64,000 nucleotides of DNA, from the NCBI GenBank assembly GCA_010645155.1, contig JAAGOF010000081.1, positions 359,537 to 423,536 on the forward strand. Direction: 5' to 3'. The DNA is from Tigriopus japonicus (lineage: Eukaryota; Arthropoda; Copepoda; Harpacticoida; Harpacticidae). The position numbers and the translations under genes are program-made. Below the pieces are notes generated by a model, which was not told the DNA's origin, did not search any database, and saw only the letters and a program-made list of their open reading frames with translations. The first letter of the stretch is position 1. Every line of letters starts with the position of its first letter. This document shows positions 55,116 to 64,000 of the stretch, piece after piece.

Positions 55116-55658
55116 TTTGATTGTCAAACAAGATTTTTGGAAAGTTATTTTCATAACTATTTAGAGTACGCTATGATGTGTGTCGTGTCAAAATTTCAAA
55201 TAAAAATGTCTAACAGGTTCATTTCCAAAATTACGAGTTCTAGAAGGACCATGTTCAAAATGGACTAAAATCGAGACTTGAAACATTAACGGAATTTGCA
55301 AAACTTTAAATTATTACCCAACTTTGGGTGTCTTTGATACTGCAAAAGTTTTTTTATTGGAAAATGTATTTTAAATGCCTTTTATAAGCTATTTTTTCTT
55401 ATTTTGAGCTATTTTGACATAAGTTCCAAAACTCAAAAAAATCATTTATGTTTGCAGTATTGAAAAGCTATGTGAAATCTTTGGGAATTTGTTTTTTCAT
55501 ATAACTGTAGCGTTTTTCGGCTTTTTGGGTTCAAAAATGGACCATTCAAAGTCAAATAACTCAGCTGTTGCTGAATGAATTTTTATTCAATTTGAATTGA
55601 TATGGTAACTAAATGGTCTCTAAATATGGATTAAATAGTTTGTTGAAAAATGTTATAT
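55116..55658. other. AT-rich block replacing the RT core of BEL element A
   Basis: Very AT-rich with no retroelement coding, lying between the RT start (55659-55961) and the RT-RNase H linker (about 55110). The RT catalytic region expected here is missing, so this is either an insertion with a deletion or an unrelated non-autonomous element. No terminal repeats found. Confidence 0.5.
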
Positions 55659-56660
55659 TTAATAGATTTTTAGGTATATGACTTTTTCCCTGGACCTAAT
55701 CTTGTATAAAACAATAAAAGTAAAGTTGTTCTCCATTGAATTGTGGGTCCAAAAAGTGCCATGGTGTCTTTGGGTATTTTGATTCAAACCTAAAACGCCA
55801 TTCGGAACACCGTGTAAAGCGTCGTTCAGGCTATTGCCGTGACGATCCCTCGCACTCGCATCAAACACGGGTCTGACCTTTGTTGAGGTTCTTCCCATTT
55901 TGACTAATGGTCTATGTGAGTTGTAGTAAGCCTCACCCTTATCTGGGGAAGGAGTTTTCATGAGCTTTTTCTCCTCGTTACTTGAGCGACATAATGCAGC
56001 CCTGTAATTATTGACGGGCTTTGTTTTTGAGGGGTCGAAGAGAAGTGCAGTTACAAATTGCCCGTCTTCATTCCTCCTTAGGGTAGAATAGAAAAGATCA
56101 ATTGCATGTTGCTCTTCTAATGATAGACCTCCGTGTTGCCATCAGGGACATCTTCTTCAAAATGTTGCAAAAGTTGCTTTTCAAAGCTAGATTGTTGTAT
56201 GGGTGGTTCACTTACAGTTGCAAAACTGCAGCTCACACCTATTGTACCACTGTTACCCCACAAAACCTTGCCAAAGTAAGTGTGAAACATGGCGATGTTG
56301 TCATGGAGCTTCGGCTGAATTCCGGTCACAACATTTGCCCCAGCATCCGCCCCCAGCAGGATATCTACTACTATGTCTTCCGTCGGAAATTTGAGCGCTA
56401 GATCCCTTTGCCGTAAAGTAGGTGGAAGGCTCATGGGAGGGAATGTAACAATGCCCTTCGTGACCATGACCTTGGTTGTAGTTAATATTATAACTCTGAA
56501 TAGTGACTTCCACTTCATCGTAAGTCATTGTACTTTGTCCTTCCAGGACTTGATGAACGATAGTTGTTCTTGCAATGGTGGGTAGTTGAAGAACATTCTC
56601 AGTCTTTTGACAGATGTAAGAATTAGTAACTGCTGTATCCAGCAATATGGTGACCTGCAC
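55659..56660 (-). pseudogene. BEL/Pao element A: protease and RT start
   Basis: The protease frame (56117-56660) begins MQVTILLDTAVTNSYICQKT (D-T-A where D-T-G/D-S-G is usual), with IVVDILLGADAGANVVTG further on. The RT N-terminus is at 55659-55961, TSTKVRPVFDASARDRHGNS and LNDALHGVPN, after which the frame leaves RT sequence. The order gag (56.8 kb up), protease and RT is as expected for BEL/Pao. Confidence 0.75.
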
Positions 56661-56847
56661 TCTTGTATTATTCTTGCCAATTGCAAGCCCACAACAAACT
56701 GGTAACAGGCAGGTAGCGTTATGAGTGTTAGTGGTGGTTGTTGTGAATGCTTTGACTAGTCATGCTTCCCACACAGCAAAGGTGAGTGTAGTTCCACACA
56801 TGAACAGTTTCTAGTCAGGAAACAATCGTTCACCTTGTGCCCTTTGT

Positions 56848-58022
56848 TTAAGCATTTGGGACAAAGGTATGTAGCTTTTTGGCCATGTCCTGCCGTTCTG
56901 GCAAAGACTTGCCCTTGAATGATTTACACTTAAGCGTTGCGTGTGTTTGGCGGCAGAATGCGCATTTCGAGTTGTTCGCATTATTGATCTGCCTCTCCTT
57001 TTGAGAGATTGTTGCCAAGGCCGCCCTTGTTGGCTTGTGTTTCTTCACATGTTTATCTAATCCATAACCTGATCGTTGAGCGCTGGCTGTGACCTTGATA
57101 GATGTTATGAAGAACTCAAAAAAGTCTTCAATATGAGGGTTTTTACCCTTTTCCTTTGCCCAATCTTTAGCCATATCCCTTGGGATTTTGGTCTCTAAGA
57201 TGGGAAACAGTAGATTGGGTGTAGTCGAAGTGTCAACCTTCAGGCCTTCAAGGTCAGCAATTGATTTTTTTAGGAAATGGTAGAGACTTTGAAGCTCTTC
57301 CACCTTATCTTCCCTTTGCACCCGCTCTAAGATGAGAAGCGAGTACATTATCTCATTAGTTTGGAGCTGTGGATCTCCGAACTCTTCCTCCACTATGGTT
57401 AATGCCGCTTGGTAGTTGTCCCCTATTTCTGGAACACTTTGGAGGGTTATGGCAGCAATGCTTTTGTCTTCCACACCTTGGAAGAGATATGCCATCTTAG
57501 ACTCATTAATTAATTCTGTACGTTTGTCGACCAAGCTCTTGAATTTGGCCTTCCAAACTCTATATTCCCTCAAGTCACCTGTAAGCTTAGGGAGGTCCAG
57601 GCTAGGCAACTTGCCTCCTGCCATGGATGCTGTAGACAATGGGCCAAGTGAAGGCACCACTGATCTTTTTGAACTCATAAACTTTGCCACTTGTTCAACA
57701 GCGTTATCAAAAAGATCTTCTTTTTCTTCCAAAGATTTGAGATCATCCTTGCCATATTCATCCCCTTCCGCGAGTTTCTTAATCTGGTACTCTGCCAAAA
57801 TTAAGTCATCAAAGGCTCCTCCAAGGGCCCCTAAGTTGTGTTGGACTACCTCAGTGAAGTCACCTTCCAAAGCAGTTTGGAGCTTTTTTAATCTATTTGT
57901 AAAAGCTCGTCTACTGTTGGCTCTCTCCTTCCTTGCATTTTCTAAGGTGTCCGCCTCACGAACTTTGGAGAGAGGTTTTTTTTTTCTCAGGTATGTTCCG
58001 GGTTGCCATCTGTCCTGTGGGC
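56848..58022 (-). pseudogene. BEL/Pao element A gag, split by a hAT-type insertion
   Basis: About 390 codons of the open frame are genuine gag: a coiled, charged N-terminal half, the capsid-like core PSLDLPKLTGDLREYRVWKA and FKSLVD, then ITLQSVPEIGDNYQAALTIV and a terminal C..C..HxxxxC finger (CAFCRQTHATLKC). The family motif LPKL.G....+..WK..F is typical of BEL/Pao gag. The apparent N-terminus (MSVSVSFLVSVSAST) is only translation of GACACC repeats in the inserted element; real gag sequence resumes on the far side, right of 59719. Apart from the insertion this stretch is intact. Confidence 0.8.
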
Positions 58023-59718
58023 TAGGGATGGGTGACACCGGCAATTTTGACCTCGACACCGACACCGACACCGGAAGGTTGAAACCGACACTGACACCGA
58101 CACCGGTGTCAAAGTTTCCCATCGACACCGCTGGTGTCGACGCCGACACCGACACCAAGAACGACACCGACACCGACACCAGTAATTCATATTAGAATTT
58201 GGGGTTTAAAAATCATCATCCTAAGTTTTATCAAATACATAACAAGTTCCAACCTTTTTTGGTGGCCCTTAACCTCAAATGAAGGGTAAGCAACATAACT
58301 TTCCCGTTTGGAATTTTTTACAAGTAGGGTCCAGAATTATATTTTTTCGTAGTATTTTCCAAACTTTTCTAATATTTTGGTTGTTTAAAGGAAAAAATCT
58401 ATTGGGGAAATTGAAATTTCTATTGTTAAATCCGGTTTGTGTCAAGTGTGCCTCCAACAACAACTAATTAGATTTTAATTAACCTTGATCAAAATTTCAG
58501 CTGATTCCACAAAATAAGCGCCTCTTGCGGTCGTATTGAGACATAGTTCCCAGCTAGAGAGTGTTTTTTAATGCCACTTTTGGCAAAACTTTGGAGAAAT
58601 AGGTTTATCCTTAGATGCTTACATTTCTTTGCAATGGCATTTTGTTATTTAAAATCGTACATTTCGGAGAAATGTTGATTTCAAGAAAATCTTGAACGGT
58701 TTGCCAAAGAGCGGCATTAAAACACACTCATTAGCTGGCAACTATGTCTCAATTTGACTGCAAGAGGCGCTTATTTTGTGGAATCAGCTGAAATTTTGTT
58801 CAGGGTTCATTGCCAAACACTTATTTGATAGATTGGTGTACGCACACAAAAAAGCCAAATAATGGCTTAGTATTAAATATTTATAAATATATGGCTCTTT
58901 TTCCAAATATTTGGTTTCTTTTGAAGAAAATGAGCATCAAATACTTTGCCACTTTTTAGCAAATGTTTTTTCCGGGACCTGCTTATGACATTGCGGAAAC
59001 TAAACGGCTTGAAATGGTTTCATAGTGTTTTTGAGGTAGAAAAGCTATTTAAGAAATGACAAACGCTTTGGAGACCCATGGTGATGTTGAGTATCAAAAG
59101 TTTATTCGTCTGCTTAATCAAGATGTCCTTGGCTTAATGCATGAGCAAAATTTTTATTCAAATTCCCCAAAAACATAATTGAATGTAAGTGATTTAACAT
59201 TTCTTTGCACTTTATTGTTAAATTTCCTTATGGACAATGTTATCTGCAATATTGTCATTTTAGGTACCTAGACATTTAAATTTCATTGAACTTAATTATC
59301 AAATTGTGCTTTAAAAGTTTTATTTAATTGTTACTGAAATATGAAAGGAGAAAGATCCATTTTTCTAAGCCAATTATGATGTTTGTATTCCCTATGACAA
59401 GGTCAGTTGAAATTTGTACTTCAAGACATTCATCACGGAGATCAGTCTGGACAGACCCAGACATTCTTCACAAAAATCAAATAATTGTATGTAAACTTAA
59501 ATTGGAGAGAGGGGAAAATAGGTTTACATTTCACAATACCCTGCTTTGCAAGCCTTTCAATGTAATTTTTGCGCGATTTGCGGAACTTTCGGAAAAAACT
59601 CACGAAACCTTAAAACGTCGACACCGGAAACCTGGTGTCGACACTGACACCGAAATCCAAAAAAGCCGGTGTCGGTGTCGACACCTCGACACCGACACCG
59701 GCTTCTCGCCCACCCCTA
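58023..59718. mobile_element. 1,696-bp hAT-type element with subterminal GACACC arrays
   Basis: The ends TAGGGATGGGTGA (left) and TAGGGGTGGGCGA (right, reverse complement) are inverted copies. CTGTGGGC flanks both sides exactly (58015-58022 and 59719-59726), an 8-bp target duplication as made by hAT transposases. Just inside each end are arrays of GACACC/GGTGTC (58035-58190 and 59617-59702), in opposite orientation. There is no transposase, so it is non-autonomous. It splits the gag of BEL element A and is therefore younger than that element. Confidence 0.9.
58477..58812. mobile_element. foldback repeat nested inside the hAT-type element
   Basis: About 80-90 bp at each end are inverted copies (TTTCAGCTGATTCCACAAAA, TAAGCGCCTCTTGC and GAGACATAGTT in both), with about 150 bp between. 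The start TGATCAAAATTTCAGC matches TGAACAAAATTTCAGC read from the right. No coding. It is probably a separate MITE that landed in the hAT-type element; the target duplication is unclear. Confidence 0.75.
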
Positions 59719-59726
59719 CTGTGGGC

Positions 59727-60150
59727 CCCGTTTTCCCGAAGAAATAGTCAACTTAATCCACGATGTGTTTGATTGTAGAAGATGTATAACTGTGTATAGT
59801 TTGTAGAGTATTTGCACCGTAGCAGAATTAAGCGAATGCTGTTTAGCTTTCACTTGAATCTGTGCTTGTTCATAAGCACTTCGAAATCGAATTTATTAGC
59901 TTGCAAATGTGCTGACTAATTTTGCCAAAGTTCTGATTTCTTTGTCCGACGTCAAACAAAGAAAAAACTCCCCTTCTATTATCACTATTTTCAATTCCCC
60001 TTTGAATTCCAGCTCTTTCAATTTCCACGCTTGCGGTTATGCTGTCAGCAAATTTTCAAGTCTGGGAAGGGAGGGATCTACGTAGAATGAATGTATTAAG
60101 TCTATATAATTGGCTTGAATGTAATAACTGTCTCGTAAGATCACGACCTT
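59727..60150 (-). pseudogene. 5' remainder of BEL element A
   Basis: Continuation of the gag side of BEL element A beyond the hAT-type insertion. I can place only the junction; an initiator codon or LTR is not clear before plus-strand sequence of another origin begins near 60160. Confidence 0.35.
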
Positions 60151-60159
60151 CTTCCCAAA

Positions 60160-60769
60160 AAATATCCCCAACCCACCACCCGAGGAGTGCGTTGGCGAAC
60201 TGGCCGACTCTAGCGTGGAAAAAGCCCGTACACTTCTTACTGTCGATGATATCCGCCCGATATCACCTGCAACTGGAGAGATGGATGTGGGCACACCCAG
60301 CATGGATGTACCAACAACCCCCCAAGAAAGCGGGGCAAGGCCGAACGTCGTTGCAACGAGTGGTACCGACCAGGAAATGATTGTACTTTCTCCTAAATCC
60401 TACGCGGATAGCCTCCAAGAATCATCATCGGTGCCCAAAACACCCCGGATCCGACGTGGAGAAGTGCGGCTGGAAGATGAGGACTTTATCACGAACCTTA
60501 TATCCCACGCAACAACTTCAATTCCATCACCCATTCTTGTTGTTACCACGCCTGGGGAACACAAAACCCCAAAGCCTCATCAATCTGAGGACGAGGCCCA
60601 ACGGAACAACAAGTGGAGCAAAATTCGCTTTCCTAAGAGCGCCCATGGGGTTCGTGTCGACTGGAGACTCGAATTCCTATCAGGGAGATGTTGCGATGTC
60701 CGGATTGGATATTCGAGAGATGGAAGCTTACTGATCGTTTATTTCCATTTAGTACACCATGATTTATGA
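60160..60769 (+). pseudogene. disordered ORF joined to a Gypsy RT scrap
   Basis: The frame from before 60215 to about 60620 encodes a low-complexity, Pro/Ser/Thr-rich, acidic segment (SPATGEMDVGTPSMDVPTTP) with no domain I recognise. Directly after, in a different frame, is FAFLRAPMGFVSTGDSNSYQ and GDVAMSGL, the RT block seen in Gypsy elements as RAPMGF.STGDEF...D. So the region is a plus-strand pol relic with an unknown leader. Short and not functional as RT. Confidence 0.45.
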
Positions 60770-60868
60770 GGTTCTAAAGGCGTGCGGGGCGAATGCAACA
60801 CCTCCCCCCAAGATTCTACAATGGCAAGAACAATGACATGTAGGATCGAATGTAACAACATGAATATA

Positions 60869-61231
60869 TTAGCAGGAAAGAGAACTTGTTCTGTGTCTAT
60901 CCTGTGGATTTGGGGAAGAAGACACTTCGTGATCGAGTTGTATCGGCGGTGTGTTCTGGAGTTGGAAACGAGGGTGGTGGCAGTGTGAGCGATAGAATTG
61001 TCTATAAGAGTTGTGTTCGATGCTGTATCGATGACACCACGAAATGCACTTACACACGACGAATAGAGCGACGAAGAGGGAAATAATGGACGTTGCTCCA
61101 ATGCCTGCGGACGTGGAGTGGATTTCGAGGAAGTGAAACCCACTCGATGCACTTGAAATGTGTGTGGTTCGGTCCTCAGTATGCTGAGTGTTGTCCGAAG
61201 TAGTCATATCGCGTCCGGCTTGGTTGCCCAT
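60869..61231 (-). CDS. small single-pass membrane protein, N-terminal Met-Gly (copy 2)
   Basis: 120 codons starting MGNQAGRDMTTSD. Gly2 and the polar start resemble an N-myristoylation signal. Then come a Ser/Thr-rich stretch, the motif SSGFHFLEIHSTSAGIG, one hydrophobic segment (ATSIISLFVALFVVCKCI) and a basic, His/Arg-rich tail. The same layout and the (S/T)GFHxLExH motif occur in the frame at 61443-61919, so the two are paralogues. They lie downstream of an internally deleted Gypsy element, in the env position. Small Met-Gly/TM/basic-tail proteins also occur in Polinton-like elements, as I recall. Function unknown. Confidence 0.5.
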   Translation of the reverse strand: MGNQAGRDMTTSDNTQHTEDRTTHISSASSGFHFLEIHSTSAGIGATSIISLFVALFVVCKCISWCHRYSIEHNSYRQFYRSHCHHPRFQLQNTPPIQLDHEVSSSPNPQDRHRTSSLSC

Positions 61232-61442
61232 GTTAATTAAGTGGGGAATGGATAGTAGAGATTAAAAAGGTTGAAGTCGCTCTGAACGCTGTTTGATTCT
61301 GGCAATCGTTTATTCCAGAATGAGAACCAAATAGAGAGAAACTTAGAGAGAAGAAAGGTTGCGTTAGAGATATTCGAAGTATATAACACGTCCCCCAAAT
61401 TTTTATGGCAATCAAATATCATAAAAATTGATGAATCAGATG

Positions 61443-61919
61443 TTATGATAAACTGGATATGTTAATCCCACGTTGCGCATCGTTCGTTGACTTTGGAATT
61501 TTATGAGCAACACTATTGTCCGTTCCAGTTTCCATTTCACCAATTCGAGTACTGGGAAAATATTCACTTGGTGTATAAATACGTGCATGTTCTGCACTGA
61601 ACCATATGGGAATGGTGGCAACTTGGCGATTGGGTACTTGAAAAAATTGAGGAGAGCAGGTGAAAGGAAGACTTTGACCGAAATTTCTTCCATTCCAATT
61701 GGGTAAAAGCCTCTCGTGCTGACTTGATGACTGGGGTTTGCACATTTTATTAAGGAAGGTGAGGAAGATGCTAAATACACAAACACCAAATATCCAAGCG
61801 AAGCTGAAGCCCATGGTTGGCATGTGAAGCTCCAGTATATGAAACCCCGTCGAATTTTCTTGAATTGTATATCTGGTAAATTCGCTTTTTGAGATGTCTT
61901 TTGAAGAGTGGCCTCCCAT
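61443..61919 (-). CDS. small single-pass membrane protein, N-terminal Met-Gly (copy 1)
   Basis: 158 codons starting MGGHSSKDISKSEF; Gly2 with Ser at positions 5-6 fits a myristoylation signal. The motif NSTGFHILELHMPTMGFS leads into a hydrophobic span (FAWIFGVCVFSIFLTFL), then NKMC and a tail of about 100 residues rich in polar and aromatic residues. It is paralogous to 60869-61231 through the shared motif and layout, with a longer tail. It starts about 120 bp after the integrase-tail relic of the deleted Gypsy element, same strand. The ATG is chosen because both paralogues begin M-G. No known family recognised. Confidence 0.5.
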   Translation of the reverse strand: MGGHSSKDISKSEFTRYTIQENSTGFHILELHMPTMGFSFAWIFGVCVFSIFLTFLNKMCKPQSSSQHERLLPNWNGRNFGQSLPFTCSPQFFQVPNRQVATIPIWFSAEHARIYTPSEYFPSTRIGEMETGTDNSVAHKIPKSTNDAQRGINISSLS

Positions 61920-62029
61920 GTTGTTCTAATTCCACTCAGAATTGATATTTCTCAATGAAGTTTGAAAAATGCACTGACTTATTAGCCAGACGTTGGGATC
62001 GTCTGGGAGAATTTTCAAGTTTTGACGAT

Positions 62030-62795
62030 GCTGGCTTGTCATTCGAATCTTCGTTTTGAAGGTGTGGCACGTATTCGCTTTTCTGACGAATGAATTTTCT
62101 GTTCCGTCAAAACACTTTGCCATTGGATGAAATTAAGTTTATGACCTCCTCTTTTTACATACTTTTGATATGACGCCTCCGGAATCCCAGACCTTTGTAA
62201 TGGGATTTTGAATTAGGACCTTGTCCTCAGTTTCCAACGGCGCAAGATCACGATGGATGTGTAACGAATTCTTCATTTTGTCTATAGACATTTCTTTTTG
62301 GAGTTTCATATCCATGAATTCAAAATTAGGCATGATTGCACCTTTCATCACTCTGCACGCATCATCCAGTGCGTCTCCAAGAACGTCAGCATACTCAGAC
62401 TTGATCTTCTCAAGGTTATCTTCTGGAGCCTCTTCCTTGACATCCACTTTTGACTTCAAATCGCATACATACTTAGCAAAGTCATTGGAAGGACTTGGAA
62501 AATCTGAAGGGATGATTTTCAACGCGATTAAGTCATGCCAAGATATTAAAATTTCATCATGCAAACTTGACGAAATAATAGCATTTATCATTGTACTTCG
62601 GTTGTCACATTGAGCTTGTACAAAAATGCTTCCTCGCAATTCATTCGAGAACCATTGGCTGCAAAAGTGCAAAAGTGCAGAAAAATGGGTTTATGTTACC
62701 AAAAATCTTTTTACACTTTTTGCCCGTCCCTAGTCATTAGCAATAACGGTGCGGGTTGCTCCAGTGTCGAAATATTTTATCACCATCGAATATTT
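62030..62795 (-). pseudogene. internally deleted Gypsy F: protease, RT leader, integrase tail
   Basis: Minus order: protease active site KYFDTGATRTVIAND at about 62725-62770 (D-T-G-A intact), a stop, then the protease end ILISWHDLIALKIIPSDFP. The RT leader follows (EYADVLGD, then MKGAIMPNFEFMDMK). The frame then passes without a stop into an integrase C-terminal tail (DKVLIQNPITKVWDSGGVI), continuing in shifted frame to about 62030. The whole RT-RNase H-integrase core is gone, and the 177-codon frame (62139-62672) runs across the deletion joint. Non-autonomous by construction. Confidence 0.75.
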
Positions 62796-63763
62796 CATAG
62801 CTTCTTCCATGTTCGAGAAGTTTCGTTACGGTCTCCTTCGAGATTATCTTCACCTGTACCACAAAGTATGATTTTTTTTGTCCTACCGTGAACTCGATGG
62901 CCATCGGCTTTGTAGCTAAGTTGAATTAATTTTGCCACAAAATTGGAAGGTGTTTGGTCCTGTTTTCTTGTGTAACGGAAATATTCTAGTCTTCGCGTAA
63001 ATAAAGGATATCTTAAGGCGAATTCTTCTTCAATCGTTTTGATCATTCCGTTGTCCCCAAAAATTTTTATGAATGGATCAATTTTTATATCAATTTTAAC
63101 TTCTAATTCTGGATCGATGAATTGTTCAACGTATTCCTGTTGTTCTTTAATTGATGATGTGCTTTCTAAATCATTCGAGGTGAAAAATGAGTTGAGTTTC
63201 TTAATCCAAGATCTTAATTCAATCGGATTATTTTCCAAAGACAAAATCGGAGGAGCCAAGGTCGTATTCATTGGAGCTTTCATCATTCCTCGGCTTGGTA
63301 AAGATATTGGCATTGCTGTCGGAACTTGATCGGTGTCTTTCATCGCAGTTGCCATCTTTTCCAGTACGTTATCTTTTTCCGAAATAACGTCATTCATTTT
63401 AGCCTCCCATTCCTTAACTTTTGAAGGTTCCACCAGAATCATGCATTTACTATATGCATGTTCAATTTTTACGCAGGATTCTTCAAATTTCTGAAACTCT
63501 TTCTTGACTTGTTCTGTCACAAATACAGATGGATTTTTCTGTATGTTATCAATTGCTTTATCGAACGAACTTATTGCCCTTGAAAAATGTCCTCGAAATG
63601 TTCTCGCTGAGCGTTTTGCGTGTTCCAGTACTGCTTCGTCTCCAATGTCGGTTACAGTGGGCATCATCCCTTTTGAAGCTTCAACCATAATGGGATCCTT
63701 GTTGTCGGACATGGTTCTTGTTAGAGCACTATAATAAAAGAGTACAGTCATAAAGTGCGCCAT
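62795..63763 (-). CDS. gag of the deleted Gypsy element F
   Basis: An uninterrupted 322-codon frame; the likely start is the internal Met of MSDNKDPIMVEA (about 63712), matching MSNQED of gag A. The N-terminal half is helical. The core has NNPIELRSWIKKLNSFFTSN, SSIKEQQEYVEQ and EEFALRYPLFTRRLEYFRYT, clearly homologous to gag A at 49400-50139. Capsid-type gag assembles particles around element RNA. No zinc knuckle is visible before the frame ends near the protease. It is better preserved than the rest of the element, which is notable because pol has been deleted. Confidence 0.75.
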   Translation of the reverse strand: MAHFMTVLFYYSALTRTMSDNKDPIMVEASKGMMPTVTDIGDEAVLEHAKRSARTFRGHFSRAISSFDKAIDNIQKNPSVFVTEQVKKEFQKFEESCVKIEHAYSKCMILVEPSKVKEWEAKMNDVISEKDNVLEKMATAMKDTDQVPTAMPISLPSRGMMKAPMNTTLAPPILSLENNPIELRSWIKKLNSFFTSNDLESTSSIKEQQEYVEQFIDPELEVKIDIKIDPFIKIFGDNGMIKTIEEEFALRYPLFTRRLEYFRYTRKQDQTPSNFVAKLIQLSYKADGHRVHGRTKKIILCGTGEDNLEGDRNETSRTWKKL

Positions 63764-64000
63764 CTAGCGGATTTCATGCGGCAACAGCTCGCCGTTCCCA
63801 TGGTACACATATTTTTGAAGATTGCAACGGTCATTCATCAGTTATGGACAAACTAAAGTGCCTCAAATGTTGACTTAGTATTGTTAATGGACCTGTGGTG
63901 GTTTTTGGTTGAAATTATTAGTGAAATCCCTCTCAAAATGGCATGGAAATCTGACTATTATAAAGGTGATTTAAGCATGATATATGTCAAAATTCATCAG
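63764..64000. other. 5' side of Gypsy F, LTR not resolved
   Basis: On the minus strand TGGCGCACTTTATG at about 63764 could be a primer-binding site next to an LTR that would run off the right edge, but the LTR end is not a clean CA. No gene. Confidence 0.3.

Noticed and set aside
58023..58179. N-terminal extension MSVSVSFLVSVSAST of the 56848-58179 frame
   Set aside because: It is translation of the GACACC array in the inserted hAT-type element, not gag.
57416..58195. Plus-strand 259-codon frame opposite the BEL gag
   Set aside because: Shadow of the gag and of the hexamer array; no domain, and the minus strand explains the region.
60037..60303. Minus-strand ORF MLGVPTSISPVAGD
   Set aside because: Antisense of the Pro/Ser-rich plus frame; no independent support.

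Overview
The window looks like nuclear DNA of an arthropod, most likely a crustacean (my guess is a copepod). It is AT-rich, has intron-split genes with GT..AG junctions, and carries two kinds of invertebrate channel gene: a DEG/ENaC sodium channel and ionotropic receptors (IRs). The repeat load is very heavy. I saw no bacterial operons, CRISPR array or rRNA. The species is inference; the families are read from motifs.

1-18 kb is the host-gene part. It holds the last exon of a DEG/ENaC channel (513-1331), then two tandem same-strand four-exon IR genes (3816-7481 and 11493-17756). Both IR genes have matching exon sizes, identical intron phases and clear iGluR pore and TM3 motifs. Exon 1 has diverged to about half identity while exons 3-4 are nearly identical, which suggests gene conversion. 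Introns and spacers contain a LINE fragment, SINEs, a 21-bp minisatellite, a foldback transposon and small MITEs.

18-31 kb is mostly non-coding. It has a tRNA-derived SINE, a 932-bp terminal-inverted-repeat element with a 9-bp target duplication, a broken Gypsy gag-pro-RT piece, minisatellites, a 356-bp tandem duplication next to decayed minus-strand paralogous ORFs, and a 488-bp hAT-type element with an internal empty-site control.

31-64 kb is a graveyard of nested retroelements, nearly all on the minus strand. It holds a fragment resembling the C-terminal part of a Polinton/Maverick DNA polymerase B, three BEL/Pao elements (about 32.6-34.8, 50.6-53.4 and 53.4-60 kb), several Gypsy pol fragments (42.7-50.1 kb, one with an uninterrupted 743-codon RT-RNaseH-integrase), isolated gags, a Jockey/CR1-like LINE, and two env-like remnants. 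At 60.8-63.8 kb an internally deleted Gypsy keeps gag, protease and the integrase tail but has lost the RT-integrase core. It is followed in the env position by two paralogous small proteins, each with an N-terminal Met-Gly and one membrane segment. That arrangement is my best candidate for something undescribed. A 1,696-bp hAT-type element with subterminal GACACC arrays sits inside a BEL gag with a perfect 8-bp target duplication.

The host genes are membrane receptors and channels, probably sensory. The rest is explained by serial insertion, internal deletion and decay of transposable elements. All homology calls are from motif recognition by eye; no database search was possible.
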